The notes under the pieces: model-generated | What the model saw: only the letters and a program-made list of their open reading frames with translations | What the model was told of the DNA's origin: nothing | Database searches by the model: none | Assembly (NCBI GenBank): GCA_017399185.1 | Contig: JAFQEA010000002.1 | Span: 62,001 to 126,000 of the forward strand | Origin: Clostridia bacterium | GTDB lineage: Bacteria; Bacillota; Clostridia; Christensenellales; Borkfalkiaceae | Length of the DNA stretch: 64,000 nucleotides | Direction of reading: 5' to 3' | In this document: positions 6,599-15,792 of the stretch, in pieces | How positions within the stretch are numbered: position 1 is the first letter of the stretch | Layout: each line of letters begins with the position of its first letter | Translations under genes and position numbers: made by a program

Positions 6599-7959
6599 GC
6601 AATATAGTCATCATAATGTGGCAGATATGCCCTTGTGTTATATAGCATTTTATCAAAAAGCTTGCGACTGTCCTGCAAGGATAAATCGTTTAAGTTATCG
6701 TTACAAAAAGCGATAAAGGCAAGCTCATAATCACCTGATAAGGCGGCTTCAACGACAAGCTCCTGCATAGAAAGTGCCTTTTCTATATGCGGTTTAATGC
6801 TTGCAGGTATCACGCCAGCATATACAGGCTGCATATTGTTTTTAGTGATTTTAACGTTGCTCTCAACAATAAGGCCTTGCTTAATGCCGTCAATCTGACC
6901 GTTGTTTGGCAGGTTCACGTTTGTAACCATTTCGCCGCCCAAAACAAGCGTCTTGATTTGTTTAACACCTTCTTCGCCCGTTTCGGAAAGGTCAAACGGT
7001 ATTCTACCCGATAAAAGGTCCTGACATTTTTGCTTACGCTTTAAAAGGTCGTCCTTGCGATAGCTGACGGGTGTTAAGTTAAAGCCCCAGCTGTTTGCAT
7101 GCGCTTCAGACTTTAAGTACCAATTTTTAGGGCAGAATTCCGCCAAGTGCCTGTCCCCCGCCGCCGCAATTATGCCAAAGCGCCTGAACAGGTCAAACTT
7201 AACCTTGTTTAAACTTCCAAAATAACTTTCGGGGAAAGGCTCGTTACCCTTGCGCTGATAACCGGAAATATAATTCTTTTCGACAAAGCGCTTATACGCG
7301 GGCAAGATATCATAGCCGTCACAAGTGGCTTGTGTGATAAAGGTAAAGTGGTTTACACCTATAACGTTTGTGTAAATCTGGCTTTTGTCGCGTTCAATAA
7401 CTTCGGCAAGAAGGTCTTGGGTATGGAAAACCTCGTGACAGCACCCGTAAGCCTTAATCGCTGGGAACACCCTATACAAGGTTCTGACGCATACCGCCAT
7501 TGGGTTGGTGTAATTTATAACCCACGCATCGGGGCAGCATTTTTCTATCTTTTTGGCAAAATGCTCATACATAGGCACAACCCTTAAAGCCCTTACAATA
7601 CCGCCCGGGCCCGTTGTGTCGCCAACCGATTGGTAAATGCCGAATTCTTCAGGGGTGTGAACGTCGCTTTGCATTTCATCAAAGGTTGCGGGCAGAATTG
7701 AAAGGATAACAAAGTCTGCACCCGTTAAAGCGTCTTCGATATCGTCGCAAACGGTATATTGCCACTTGCCCACGATATCTTCCCTTTGGCTTAAATTATT
7801 GCCAATCGTTTGGTTGACTAAAGCGGCTTCTTTATCGATATCATAAAGCTTAACAACGCCCGATAAACAAGGCTCTTTAGCAAGGTCAGTCATAAGTCTG
7901 TGTGCCCACGCGCGTGAGCCGCCGCCAACGTATGCAATTTTAAGGTTTTTTGCGTCCAT
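6580..7959 (-). CDS. GH4 family glycosidase, probable alpha-galacturonidase
   Basis: 459 residues, the usual GH4 length. GH4 enzymes hydrolyse glycosides by an NAD- and divalent-metal-dependent redox mechanism. The Rossmann start IAYVGGGSRAW (8-18), NYTNPM (149-154), CCHEVFHTQ (173-181) and GVNHF (201-205) supply the NAD- and metal-binding residues. The CHEV-type motif points to the branch with LplD-like alpha-galacturonidases and alpha-glucosidases rather than the phospho-glycosidases, whose signature is CN. There is no signal peptide, so it is cytoplasmic. The uronate cluster in this window supports a uronide substrate, but the gene stands alone here. Confidence 0.8.
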   Translation of the reverse strand: MDAKNLKIAYVGGGSRAWAHRLMTDLAKEPCLSGVVKLYDIDKEAALVNQTIGNNLSQREDIVGKWQYTVCDDIEDALTGADFVILSILPATFDEMQSDVHTPEEFGIYQSVGDTTGPGGIVRALRVVPMYEHFAKKIEKCCPDAWVINYTNPMAVCVRTLYRVFPAIKAYGCCHEVFHTQDLLAEVIERDKSQIYTNVIGVNHFTFITQATCDGYDILPAYKRFVEKNYISGYQRKGNEPFPESYFGSLNKVKFDLFRRFGIIAAAGDRHLAEFCPKNWYLKSEAHANSWGFNLTPVSYRKDDLLKRKQKCQDLLSGRIPFDLSETGEEGVKQIKTLVLGGEMVTNVNLPNNGQIDGIKQGLIVESNVKITKNNMQPVYAGVIPASIKPHIEKALSMQELVVEAALSGDYELAFIAFCNDNLNDLSLQDSRKLFDKMLYNTRAYLPHYDDYIAKRRLP

Positions 7960-7983
7960 AATTACACCTTTTTTACTAAAATT

Positions 7984-8015
7984 TACCCGATAACGGGCTT
8001 ATAGGCCGTTTTTTG
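7984..8015 (-). repeat. Dispersed CTATAAGCCG element
   Basis: Minus-strand AAAAAACGGC, then CTATAAGCCCGTTATCGGG. It lies in the 134-bp gap between the secreted-protein gene and the GH4 gene, 25 bp before the GH4 start. Confidence 0.7.
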
Positions 8016-8029
8016 CCTGTTTTAATATA

Positions 8030-8066
8030 AAACCGGGCTGCTGCTAAAATTATGCAGCAGCCCGTT
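8030..8066 (-). terminator. Terminator of the large secreted-protein gene
   Basis: CGGGCTGCTGC/GCAGCAGCCCG stem with a 9-base loop, then GGTTTTAT on the minus strand. Confidence 0.8.
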
Positions 8067-8093
8067 GATTTTTAGCTCTAAATAAACTGCAAT

Positions 8094-10052
8094 TTACGCA
8101 GCAGGGATACTTTCCGGTTGGCTGTCCGTCGGCAGATAAGACAGGGCAAAATCTAAAAGTGAGCCAAGCTTAAATTCGCCAAACAAATCTTTTAATAGTG
8201 CGTCAAAGGCGTCAGGGTTTGGCACTAAACCAAACTTATACTCATAAAGATAATAAACGTCTTCCTTGGTGATAACAAGGGTGTCACCCAAAATTGATTC
8301 AAAGTTGACTAATTCGCCTTCAGGTATCATATCAACAAGCTCGGCAAGTACTACGTATTCAAAAATATCCTTTACCGTCATATCAACGTTCAAGCCAAGC
8401 TCGCCTAAAATATTATCGATAAGATCATCTATCGTTGCCCTGACGTCGCCCGAGTTTTTGTAAAACTCAATAGCGGCTTCAACGTAAGGCTGAATCTTTG
8501 TCTTGATGCTTTCGTAGGTTTGGTCAAACGCCGCTAAAGCCTTGTCAATAAATTCCTTATTGCTATCGTAAATATCATCAATCAAAGCCCCTGCCGCTTT
8601 AACGACAGATTGGGTTCTAGTGTACAAATCAACGTAGAAGTCAAGCTTTACTTCAAGCTCATCAAGGGTTTTGCCCGTGATTTCAACTAAAACTTGGTCG
8701 ATTTTTTGGCTATTGATTTGCGTGAAGCCTTCATACGCGCCCTTCAAAAGTGCAAACTCTTCTTCATAATCTGTTGTCAATAACTCAATATCAAAGCCTA
8801 TAACGCTGTTATTTACACCGCGAATCACATACTTTTCAAGGTCAAACTGTGATAAAAGCGTGTCAAAATCTTCAAGCGTATAATCAAAGAATTCCTTGTT
8901 TTCCTGCAGATAAGTGGTGTAATCGTTTTCCCAACCGGCAAGCGCCGCAAAGGAATTAAACAAGCGCTTCAGCTTAAGGTCGCCTGCTTGGGCTAAAATA
9001 AATTGCTTTACTTCGCCGTTGATTGCAGAAACGACAAATTCACTAAAGCTGAGCCCGTGCAAGGCAGCAATATAAGCAGGGTGGCTTGGGTTGATACCAA
9101 GACTGTCGGCAATGGTCAGCCCCTGATAGGTTGTGCTGATAAACGTTTTAAGCGCTTCAACGTCACCCGTTGACAGTTTTAAAATCTGGTTAAAGGTTAC
9201 GGTTGCGGTTGCACTTAAAAGCTTGTTTTGACTAAGGTCAATGCCCGTTAAGTCCAGAATATCTTTAATCCTAAGGTCGGCAAACACGTCGTGTAAAACC
9301 TGAATACGCTCGCTTGAAGTTCCGTCAATCAAGGTTACAAGCTGATTAAGCGTAACGTTAAGCAGGCTGTCCATAATCGGTGAAGCCTGCATAAGCATAC
9401 CGATAATCGCGTCGATATCCATCGTGCCGCTGCTTTCGCCCGTGTAATCAAAGAATATGTAAGCTATCGTTTTATTGCCGTAAACAGCAAGGTCTAAATT
9501 AAGCTGACCCGTGCCGTCAATTTTATAGCTTAAAACCTGGTTTAAAAGCTCATTGGTCTTTTTGTTTGATGACCTTGTGTACCAGTTACCGTCCGTGCCG
9601 TAGTAATAATTCAAATCGCCAATAAGCGCGTTAATGTCAACGCCTAAACTACCGATTTGCTCGCTTTCTTCAAGCATATCAACGGCAAGGTCTATAACCT
9701 GGGTATAAATATCGCCGATTGTATAGCCTTCAAAAATCTTATCAACGGCCTTGCTGTAATCGCTTTCAGGGTCACCAACACCAACGATAAAGTCATACGT
9801 TGGTATTTGCGCGTAGCCAAGCACGATTTTTAAAAGGCTGTATTTGCTTCTGTCGGCTTCTTCAACAGTTGTGGGATCACTTGAAGATGATGGGCCGGAA
9901 GTCGAATCTATTGGGCTTGATACACTTGTGCCGCCACCGCTATTGCCGGCACCTTGGTTGTTCTTTTTGGAAAGAACCACCGCTATAGGCGTTACGATTG
10001 ATGCCACACCAATGACTGAAGCAAGAATAATGATTAATAATTTTTTGCTCAT
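8094..10052 (-). CDS. Large anchored extracellular protein of unknown function
   Basis: 652 residues. Residues 4-28 form one hydrophobic segment with no lipobox, so it is either an uncleaved signal anchor or a signal peptide. Residues 32-65 are a low-complexity Gly/Ser/Pro linker (GAGNSGGGTSVSSP...). The rest is acidic and helix-rich with repeated short motifs of the form LDLxxDLLxL and xIGDLNYYYGTDGNWYTRSS, but no domain I can name. It has its own promoter and terminator, so it is monocistronic. No cysteines are visible in the outer part. Confidence 0.65.
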   Translation of the reverse strand: MSKKLLIIILASVIGVASIVTPIAVVLSKKNNQGAGNSGGGTSVSSPIDSTSGPSSSSDPTTVEEADRSKYSLLKIVLGYAQIPTYDFIVGVGDPESDYSKAVDKIFEGYTIGDIYTQVIDLAVDMLEESEQIGSLGVDINALIGDLNYYYGTDGNWYTRSSNKKTNELLNQVLSYKIDGTGQLNLDLAVYGNKTIAYIFFDYTGESSGTMDIDAIIGMLMQASPIMDSLLNVTLNQLVTLIDGTSSERIQVLHDVFADLRIKDILDLTGIDLSQNKLLSATATVTFNQILKLSTGDVEALKTFISTTYQGLTIADSLGINPSHPAYIAALHGLSFSEFVVSAINGEVKQFILAQAGDLKLKRLFNSFAALAGWENDYTTYLQENKEFFDYTLEDFDTLLSQFDLEKYVIRGVNNSVIGFDIELLTTDYEEEFALLKGAYEGFTQINSQKIDQVLVEITGKTLDELEVKLDFYVDLYTRTQSVVKAAGALIDDIYDSNKEFIDKALAAFDQTYESIKTKIQPYVEAAIEFYKNSGDVRATIDDLIDNILGELGLNVDMTVKDIFEYVVLAELVDMIPEGELVNFESILGDTLVITKEDVYYLYEYKFGLVPNPDAFDALLKDLFGEFKLGSLLDFALSYLPTDSQPESIPAA

Positions 10053-10105
10053 AACGTCTCCTTTTTTTGTCTATTTAAACGAATAATTATTGATTTTGTA
10101 AGTTT

Positions 10106-10135
10106 ATTTTATCATTTTATGCGCGTATGTGTCAA
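10106..10135 (-). promoter_or_regulatory. Promoter of the large secreted-protein gene
   Basis: TTGACA (10130-10135) and TAAAAT (10106-10111) on the minus strand, 18-bp spacer. The rest of the 265-bp gap up to rnpB shows only A/T-rich sequence and the rnpB terminator. Confidence 0.65.
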
Positions 10136-10282
10136 GCGCAGCGCGCAAGTTAGGGCAAACAATTTTTGGTAATTGCTTTTTTACGCGTGTAATGACTAAA
10201 AATAAAAACTTAACTTTACGCAGTTTATACAATCAATCAAGTTTTTTCGTTGGGATTTGATACTTGCAAAATTTGGCAAAAA

Positions 10283-10309
10283 TAAAAACCCTTAACACCT
10301 GTTAAGGGC
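10283..10309 (-). terminator. Terminator of rnpB
   Basis: CCCTTAACA/TGTTAAGGG stem followed by TTTTTATTTTT on the minus strand, 10 bp after the RNA. Confidence 0.85.
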
Positions 10310-10318
10310 TATTGGTAT

Positions 10319-10661
10319 AACAAGTCGGCCTGTAAGCCGAGTTCTGTCTGGTGCGGTTATCTATCTAGGCGTGACGTTACCGCCACGCTCAAGCGACGTT
10401 TTGCGAAACCGCCTTAGCGAGCAGCTAAATACTGGCGGCTTCCTATCTTGCTCCGAATGGGGTTTACACTGACGGGGTAAGTTACCTTACCCCCGGTGAG
10501 CTCTTACCTCGCCTTTTCATCCTTACCCAAAAAGGGCGGTTATTTTCTGTTGCACTTTCCCTAAGGTCACCCTCGGCGGACGTTATCCGTCATTCTGCTG
10601 TATGGAGCTCGGACTTTCCTCGTTGGGATATCTCCCCCCGCAACCGCACAGCCGGCTTGTT
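10319..10661 (-). ncRNA. rnpB: RNase P RNA (M1-type, class A-like)
   Basis: The minus strand reads through the conserved RNase P RNA blocks: GAGGAAAGTCCGAGCTCC, later GGGTAAGGATGAAAAGGCGA, GTAAACCCCATTCGGAGCAA, a CGCTTGAG segment, CCTAGATAGATAACCGC and ACAGAACTCGGCTTACAGG. The ends AACAAGCCGGC and GCCGACTTGTT pair as helix P1 and set the boundaries. The RNA is the catalytic subunit that trims tRNA 5' leaders. Confidence 0.95.
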
Positions 10662-10669
10662 ACAATTAA

Positions 10670-10698
10670 AGTATAACACAATTTTTTTGCTTTGTAAA
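10670..10698 (-). promoter_or_regulatory. Promoter of rnpB
   Basis: TTTACA (10693-10698), 17 bp, TATACT (10670-10675) on the minus strand; the start fits the 5' end of the RNA. Confidence 0.75.
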
Positions 10699-10708
10699 AT
10701 CTTTAGCA

Positions 10709-11827
10709 CTACTTTTTAAGCGATAGCCCGTCAAATGACAAAATGGAGCTTTCAAACGCCAAAATATTGCTCCTTTTTGACAGGTAATCTGCAATGGATT
10801 TTTCAATTAAGTCGGTCAATAGGTCGGTTAACTCACTAATTTTGTTACAGAAAAGGTAATACGCAAACGAGCCTGGAACTGCGTTAATTTCGTTTAAATA
10901 TATCTTGTCATTTTTAACTAAATAGTCGATACGCACGACCGAAGAAAACTCAAACGCCGTATAAACCTTTAACGTGATTTCTTTGATTTTATCACTTAAT
11001 TTTTTATCTATTTTTGCAGGGAACTCCCTTTTTGCGCCGCCTGTTTTACTGCCTAAATACTTGTCTTCAAAGGTTAAAATATCGTTACTTGTTGACGGCA
11101 TTTCGCACTCGGAAGCAAAAACGCCCTTTTTTGTTTTATATGCGGCGCAGTTTATTTCCTTCGCGCCGTCAATATAGCTTTCAATAAGGATTTTATCGTC
11201 AAATCTGAAGGCGTTTTTTATTGCAAGCTCCAAGCCCTTTATATCGTAAGCAACCTTTATCCCTATGCTTGAGCCCGTGCGCGCAGGCTTAACGATAAGC
11301 GGCAAGTTAAGTTCAGCCATAACCTTTTCAATACTTTTTTGCGGTGACTTATAAAAATCATCCCTTAAAATTTGTGTTCCAAAAACAGTTTCAACGCCCA
11401 AGCCTATTAGCGAAAGCTTTGTTAAGCATTTATCCATCGCCATACTACCGCTATACAACGAAGTGCCTACAAACGGGACGTTACAAAGGTCAAAAAGTCC
11501 GCCTATAGTACCGTTTTCGCCATTTCCGCCGTGCATACAGTTGATTGCACAAGCCAACGATACAAGCCTTTTATTACCCTTAAATTTATATAAATAATTG
11601 TCGCCCGCGCACATATTAACGCGCGTTAGCTTTTTATAATTTGGGGCTTTATAAAAGGAAAGCTTTGTTAAAGCTTCCCCCGTGTACCACACACCTTCAC
11701 GCGTGACGTAAAGGGGTATTGGGCTAAATTTAGTTTTATCAAGACTATTCAGTACGATAAGCCCCGTGATAATTGACACGTCGTGCTCGGGCGAAACCCC
11801 ACCAAAGATTACAGCAATGTTTTTCAT
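10709..11827 (-). CDS. ddl: D-alanine--D-alanine ligase
   Basis: 372 residues from MKNIAVIFGGVSPEHDVSI; ATG 11827 follows AAGGTGA. It joins two D-alanines with ATP for peptidoglycan. HGGNGENGTIGGLFDL and the glycine-rich GSSIGIKVA loop mark the N-terminal and ATP-grasp domains, and YLNEINAVPGSFAYY contains the metal-binding Glu and Asn. About 20 residues follow the usual C-terminus. It lies downstream of the MurF-like ligase, whose substrate it makes. A hairpin with arms CGCCAGCA/TGCTGGCG but no T-run lies in the gap (11846-11872). Confidence 0.93.
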   Translation of the reverse strand: MKNIAVIFGGVSPEHDVSIITGLIVLNSLDKTKFSPIPLYVTREGVWYTGEALTKLSFYKAPNYKKLTRVNMCAGDNYLYKFKGNKRLVSLACAINCMHGGNGENGTIGGLFDLCNVPFVGTSLYSGSMAMDKCLTKLSLIGLGVETVFGTQILRDDFYKSPQKSIEKVMAELNLPLIVKPARTGSSIGIKVAYDIKGLELAIKNAFRFDDKILIESYIDGAKEINCAAYKTKKGVFASECEMPSTSNDILTFEDKYLGSKTGGAKREFPAKIDKKLSDKIKEITLKVYTAFEFSSVVRIDYLVKNDKIYLNEINAVPGSFAYYLFCNKISELTDLLTDLIEKSIADYLSKRSNILAFESSILSFDGLSLKK

Positions 11828-11903
11828 ATTCACCTTATAAATCACGCCAGCAGGATTGGTGCTGGCGTTTACAAGATATAATATGATTTCTTTTTAAAAA
11901 AGT

Positions 11904-13595
11904 TTAAACAAATTTGTCAGGAAGATCATTTTCAAACAGAACGACGTCGCCTTCCTTTGTAATTTCGGTCAAGTGCTTGATTGCTTCAGGCAGTTCTTTG
12001 ACAATCTTGATTTTTTCAAGCGGGAAGCCGCCTTCAAGCATGCCGTTACGTATTTTATAGCAGTTTGGCTGACCGACAAGGATTGCGTAATCAACAACCT
12101 TTGCAAGGCGCTGACCAAACCTGAAGTTTTCTAAATCTTCCATTCTGCCAAGCTCAACAAGGCCTGGGGTAATGATAATTTTTCTGCCTTCAAAGGTGGC
12201 AAAAACGTCTAAAGCGGCGATAGTGCCTTCTACGTTTGAGTTATAGCTGTCGTCAATTATGGTCATACCCCTGCCGTTGTCGGATACTTCCAAACGGTGT
12301 GAAACCACCTTGACAAGCGACACGCCTAACGCGATTTCTTCAGGACGCATGCCAAGTTTATACGCCACAGCCGCAGCCTGACAGATATTTGTTATGTTGT
12401 GTCTGCCGATAAGCTTTGTCGTTACGCTGACGGCTTCACCGTCAAAATTGAGCGTAAACGTGCTTCCGTTTTTGTCGCTTTCAATATCTGTCGCGTAAAC
12501 GCCGTAGTCGTCACTTTGCTGAACGCCTGCAAGGATTGGTGTGACCTTGCCTTCTTTCCGGCAAGTGTAAGACATACCCTTTGAAATATGGTTGTCTGCC
12601 GAAAATACCGCAAACGAGCCTTCCTTTAAGCCTTGGATAAGCTCATACTTGGTGCTGACTATCGCGTCGGTTGAGCCAAAGGTTGAAAGGTGTTGGTTAC
12701 TAACGCCCGTGATAATTGCACAGTCGGGCTTAACCATATTAACGATTTCTTTAATGTCACCAACGTAACGCGCACCCATTTCGCAAATAAAAACGTCCTG
12801 CGTGCCGTCGTAGCTGTTTACGCATTTGCAAATGCCCATTGGCGTGTTGTAAGACTTTGGCGTTGCCAAAACCTTGTATTTTGTTGAAAGGATTGTTTTT
12901 AAAATTTCCTTTACGGAAGTCTTTGCAAAGCTGCCCGTTATACCGATTTTGATAAGGTCTCTTGCATCCGATAAGGTTGCGGTGCATTTATCAACGTACT
13001 TTTTGTTGTGCCTTTTTTCAAAGGGGGCGTTTAAAAAGCTTGAAAAGTGTGCAAGGACGGGTATTGACATTGGGGTTAAGCAAACGGTAAAGAATCTTAC
13101 CACCAAAAACGATTCGTTTTCCCTGAAGAAAAAGCCCAAAACCTGCATGAGCAATATCACGCCAAAGGTCAATAAAAAGTACAGTATTAAAAACGTTGCA
13201 AATAGTCTTATTAGTCTCCCTGTGAAAACTATCCTTGCCTTTGACTTGCGCTTAAAATCTGACTTTATGTAAATCAGTACGAACAAAACGTAAAAGACAA
13301 AGCCAAGCTGTGCGGTCCATTCCTTATCGATAAACGAAAACGCAATGTTAAAAAGCAAATACGCAAAAGAAGAAAGCATTATTACCATCGCTAAACGCGT
13401 GATATACACGTTGTCGCGCCGATAGGTCCACCTTGCGTACTCGCGCCCGCGATAGCCCGAGCTTTGTAATATTTGCATAAACTTTCTTACCATGACTGAC
13501 GCAAACGCCGTGTTCAGTAGCGACACGACAAGCGCATAGATAATAAAGCTTAAGTCTATTAATTGATTAATTGTTGCAACTTTAAAGCCATCCAT
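11904..13595 (-). CDS. MurF-like Mur ligase with N-terminal membrane domain
   Basis: 563 residues. The first 190 hold about five hydrophobic segments, then a Mur ligase core begins at about residue 215: GITGSFAKTSVKEIL (P-loop), SYNTPMGICKC, EMGARYVGDI and later HRLEV...IDDSYNSN. MurF adds D-Ala-D-Ala to the UDP-MurNAc tripeptide, and the neighbouring ddl supports this. Membrane-fused forms occur in Clostridia. The P-loop reads SFAKTS where GKT/S is normal (Ala for Gly), which may weaken ATP binding. A start shared with the stop of the upstream hydrolase gene suggests coupling. Confidence 0.8.
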   Translation of the reverse strand: MDGFKVATINQLIDLSFIIYALVVSLLNTAFASVMVRKFMQILQSSGYRGREYARWTYRRDNVYITRLAMVIMLSSFAYLLFNIAFSFIDKEWTAQLGFVFYVLFVLIYIKSDFKRKSKARIVFTGRLIRLFATFLILYFLLTFGVILLMQVLGFFFRENESFLVVRFFTVCLTPMSIPVLAHFSSFLNAPFEKRHNKKYVDKCTATLSDARDLIKIGITGSFAKTSVKEILKTILSTKYKVLATPKSYNTPMGICKCVNSYDGTQDVFICEMGARYVGDIKEIVNMVKPDCAIITGVSNQHLSTFGSTDAIVSTKYELIQGLKEGSFAVFSADNHISKGMSYTCRKEGKVTPILAGVQQSDDYGVYATDIESDKNGSTFTLNFDGEAVSVTTKLIGRHNITNICQAAAVAYKLGMRPEEIALGVSLVKVVSHRLEVSDNGRGMTIIDDSYNSNVEGTIAALDVFATFEGRKIIITPGLVELGRMEDLENFRFGQRLAKVVDYAILVGQPNCYKIRNGMLEGGFPLEKIKIVKELPEAIKHLTEITKEGDVVLFENDLPDKFV

Positions 13596-14278
13596 TATAT
13601 TAAAAATTCCTTGACGATAAAATTAAAAGACGTGGGATTATCCAAAAACAGAAAGTGTCCGCCGTCTAAAAAAACAAGCTGGCTGTTTTTTATTCCACTA
13701 TTAAAGCGCCTTGCCATATACGGCGGCGTTTCATTGTCTTTTTTGCCGTGTATAATAAGCGTTGGCACGTTTATATGTTTTAGGCGATAATCTAAATGCT
13801 CGTTAACAATTTTAATAAAGCTTTGCTTGTTATTTTCGGGTAAGTCATTATACCCCTTAAAGCAGGTTTTATTTGAAATTTTACGCGCTGAATTTTCCCC
13901 AAAAAGCCGTTTAATCGACTTATAGCCCCATATTTTAAGATAATACGTTATCTTGCGCTTTGGCTTAAGCCCTGCCCCGCCTGATAAAACAATCTTTTGT
14001 ATTTTACCGTAAGGCATAAGCTTTAATAAAACCCTTACCCCAAAGGAATGGGCTAAAACGTATACCTTATCTTCCGGTATTTGTTCTAAAAAATTAAGTA
14101 ATTCGTTTTTATAGTCTTCAAGACAATAAGGTTTTTCAAGCGGCGCGTTAAACCCGCTAAAGGTTGGCGCGTAAATCTTAAAAAACCTGCTGAAGTAATT
14201 AATCTGCAGATTAAAAATCTGATTTGTACAGCCGTAGCCGTGCAATAAAACAAGGGGCACGCCGTCACCTAAAACCAC
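13595..14278 (-). CDS. Alpha/beta hydrolase
   Basis: About 227 residues. LLHGYGCTNQIF is the oxyanion-hole region, AHSFGVRVL the nucleophile elbow (Ser), and GGHFLFLDNP holds the catalytic His. Substrate unknown. The start is uncertain: no ATG is in frame, GTG 14278 is possible, and the frame stays open upstream (GIKVNIAGLDT), so a rarer start may be used. Codons for WGYKSIKRLFG lie in a copy of the dispersed element. It sits between rimI and murF in a row of same-strand genes. Confidence 0.75.
   Translation of the reverse strand: MVLGDGVPLVLLHGYGCTNQIFNLQINYFSRFFKIYAPTFSGFNAPLEKPYCLEDYKNELLNFLEQIPEDKVYVLAHSFGVRVLLKLMPYGKIQKIVLSGGAGLKPKRKITYYLKIWGYKSIKRLFGENSARKISNKTCFKGYNDLPENNKQSFIKIVNEHLDYRLKHINVPTLIIHGKKDNETPPYMARRFNSGIKNSQLVFLDGGHFLFLDNPTSFNFIVKEFLI
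13901..13938 (-). repeat. Dispersed CTATAAGCCG element inside a CDS
   Basis: Minus-strand AAAATATGGGG, then CTATAAGTCGATTAAACGGC, then TTTTT. It is translated as IWGYKSIKRLFG within the alpha/beta hydrolase, in the cap region. Confidence 0.65.
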
Positions 14279-14329
14279 GGTGTCAAGCCCTGCGATATTA
14301 ACCTTTATACCATAAACCCATCCAATCTA

Positions 14330-14773
14330 TTATATGCTGACTGTTGATAGGTTTAGTGACATTAAAAGTGCGTCTTCCCCGTCGGCGTAATAACCCTTTC
14401 TTACGCCGTCATCTTTAAAGCCAAAAGCCCTGTAAAGCCCGACTGCAGCGGCGTTTGATGGGCGGACTTCTAAAAGCAGTCTATCAGCATTTGCTTTTTT
14501 AGCCCTGTTTATACAGTCTTTCATAAGCGCCCTGCCAACGCCCCTTTTTTTGTGGGTAGGGGAAACTGCAATATTAATAAGCTCCCAATCGTAAACGCCG
14601 TCAAATAAAACCGCGTAGCCTAAAACGGCGTTATCTTCTTCAAACACGATAGACGTGTACGGCGGCTTTAAAAGGGGCTTAAACAAGCTTTCCTGCCAAG
14701 GGTCAGTAAAGCTTTGGTTTTCAATCTCAACAATGGCTTCAATGTCTTTTTCTTTCCATTTTCTGATACCCAT
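14330..14773 (-). CDS. rimI: Ribosomal protein S18 alanine N-acetyltransferase
   Basis: 147-residue GNAT enzyme. VSPTHKKRGVGRALMKDCINRA is the acetyl-CoA loop and LEVRPSNAAAVGLYRAFGF is the RimI signature. It acetylates the N-terminus of S18 and perhaps other proteins. The tsaE-tsaB-rimI order is the common Firmicutes arrangement, with only 1 bp between tsaB and this gene. Confidence 0.93.
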   Translation of the reverse strand: MGIRKWKEKDIEAIVEIENQSFTDPWQESLFKPLLKPPYTSIVFEEDNAVLGYAVLFDGVYDWELINIAVSPTHKKRGVGRALMKDCINRAKKANADRLLLEVRPSNAAAVGLYRAFGFKDDGVRKGYYADGEDALLMSLNLSTVSI

Positions 14774-14774
14774 A

Positions 14775-15386
14775 TTACTTGCGCCCTTCTTCTGCTTGAG
14801 ATAGTCTTAAGTAAAACGGTGATAATGTGTTCACGTCGTCAGAAATCTTATCAAGGCTTGCCCTTATTGCGGCGTTTAAACCTTTAGAAACGTCAACTTC
14901 TTCACATAAAAGTCCGTCTATAGGCCCGTTAGCGATTAATTTGTGGGTTTTTGAAAGCTCTAAAACTTCTTCCTTTGAGATATACTTTGCTTCAAAATCA
15001 ACCTGGTCTTCGTTATAGCCTTCAGCATAAAAATGGTCGTGCCCGGCGTTGACTAAAGCTAGGCGCTTGCCGTGCGGCTTTGCGTAAGCTATTGCTTTAA
15101 GCGTTGTAATTGATAACACCTTTTTGTTAAGCCCGTCGGCAATGCCTTTGGCCGTGGAAACCCCTATACGTATGCCCGTGAACGAGCCCGGGCCAACCGC
15201 CGCGCACACAAAATCAAGCCCGTCAGCAGATAAGGATACGCTGTTTAAGGCTTCTTCTATGCGGGGCATTAATGTAATGGAATGTCTTACGCCCGTTGCG
15301 GGGAAATAATTGATTGAAGTCTTTTCACCGTTTACGGCAATCACGGTCAAGTAATCGCCGCTGGTGTCTATTGCAAGGTAGTTCAT
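14775..15386 (-). CDS. tsaB: tRNA t6A biosynthesis protein TsaB
   Basis: 203 residues, starting MNYLAIDTSGDYLTVIAV and including AVGPGSFTGIRIGVSTAKGIADG, the diagnostic TsaB stretch. TsaB is the inactive ASKHA partner that holds TsaD and TsaE during threonylcarbamoylation of A37 in tRNAs reading ANN codons. Its start overlaps the tsaE stop by 4 bp. Codons for NGPIDGLL fall in a copy of the dispersed element. Confidence 0.94.
   Translation of the reverse strand: MNYLAIDTSGDYLTVIAVNGEKTSINYFPATGVRHSITLMPRIEEALNSVSLSADGLDFVCAAVGPGSFTGIRIGVSTAKGIADGLNKKVLSITTLKAIAYAKPHGKRLALVNAGHDHFYAEGYNEDQVDFEAKYISKEEVLELSKTHKLIANGPIDGLLCEEVDVSKGLNAAIRASLDKISDDVNTLSPFYLRLSQAEEGRK
14907..14941 (+). repeat. Dispersed CTATAAGCCG element inside tsaB
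   Basis: AAAAGTCCGT, then CTATAGGCCCGTTAGCG and a T-rich end. Read in the opposite sense to tsaB it encodes part of IANGPIDGLL, similar to INGYIDRL and NGVKRPIDRF at other copies. Confidence 0.55.
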
Positions 15387-15778
15387 AAAGTGATTATCCT
15401 TTTGCCGTCAACAACCTCAATGGTGACGGTTTTTGTGTTCTTTGGTAAAACTGACTGGATATTTTGCGGCCACTCGATAAGGCAAACGCCGCCTGCGTAA
15501 AAATAGTCGGTAAGCCCAAGCGCGGCGGCTTGCTCCCCACACGATAAGCGGTAGCAATCGTAATGGTATAAAACCCCGTCGTAATCGTTCATATAAGCAT
15601 AGGTTGGGCTTAAAACCGTGTCGGTAATACCAAGCCCCACGGCAACGCCCTTTGCAAAAGCCGTTTTGCCAGCGCCCATATCGCCTTTTAGTAAGACGAC
15701 GTCGTTTGGCTTTAAGGTTTTTGCGTAATCCCTTGCTATTTGCAATGTTTTTTCTAAACTATCTGATACGTATTGCAT
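15383..15778 (-). CDS. tsaE: tRNA t6A biosynthesis ATPase TsaE
   Basis: 131 residues with Walker A GDMGAGKT (32-39), LSPTYAYMNDY and LYHYDCYRL, the standard TsaE pattern. Its ATPase cycle drives the TsaBD complex in t6A synthesis. First of the tsaE-tsaB-rimI group. Confidence 0.94.
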   Translation of the reverse strand: MQYVSDSLEKTLQIARDYAKTLKPNDVVLLKGDMGAGKTAFAKGVAVGLGITDTVLSPTYAYMNDYDGVLYHYDCYRLSCGEQAAALGLTDYFYAGGVCLIEWPQNIQSVLPKNTKTVTIEVVDGKRIITL

Positions 15779-15792
15779 AATTTTTAGCCGTA

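Noticed and set aside
10806..10834. CAATAGGTCGGTTAA in the 3' part of ddl
   Set aside because: It encodes the usual C-terminal helix and lacks the element's flanks.
11494..11520. Match to the element in ddl around GTIGGLF
   Set aside because: This is the invariant Ddl motif; similarity follows from Gly-Gly-Leu-Phe codons.
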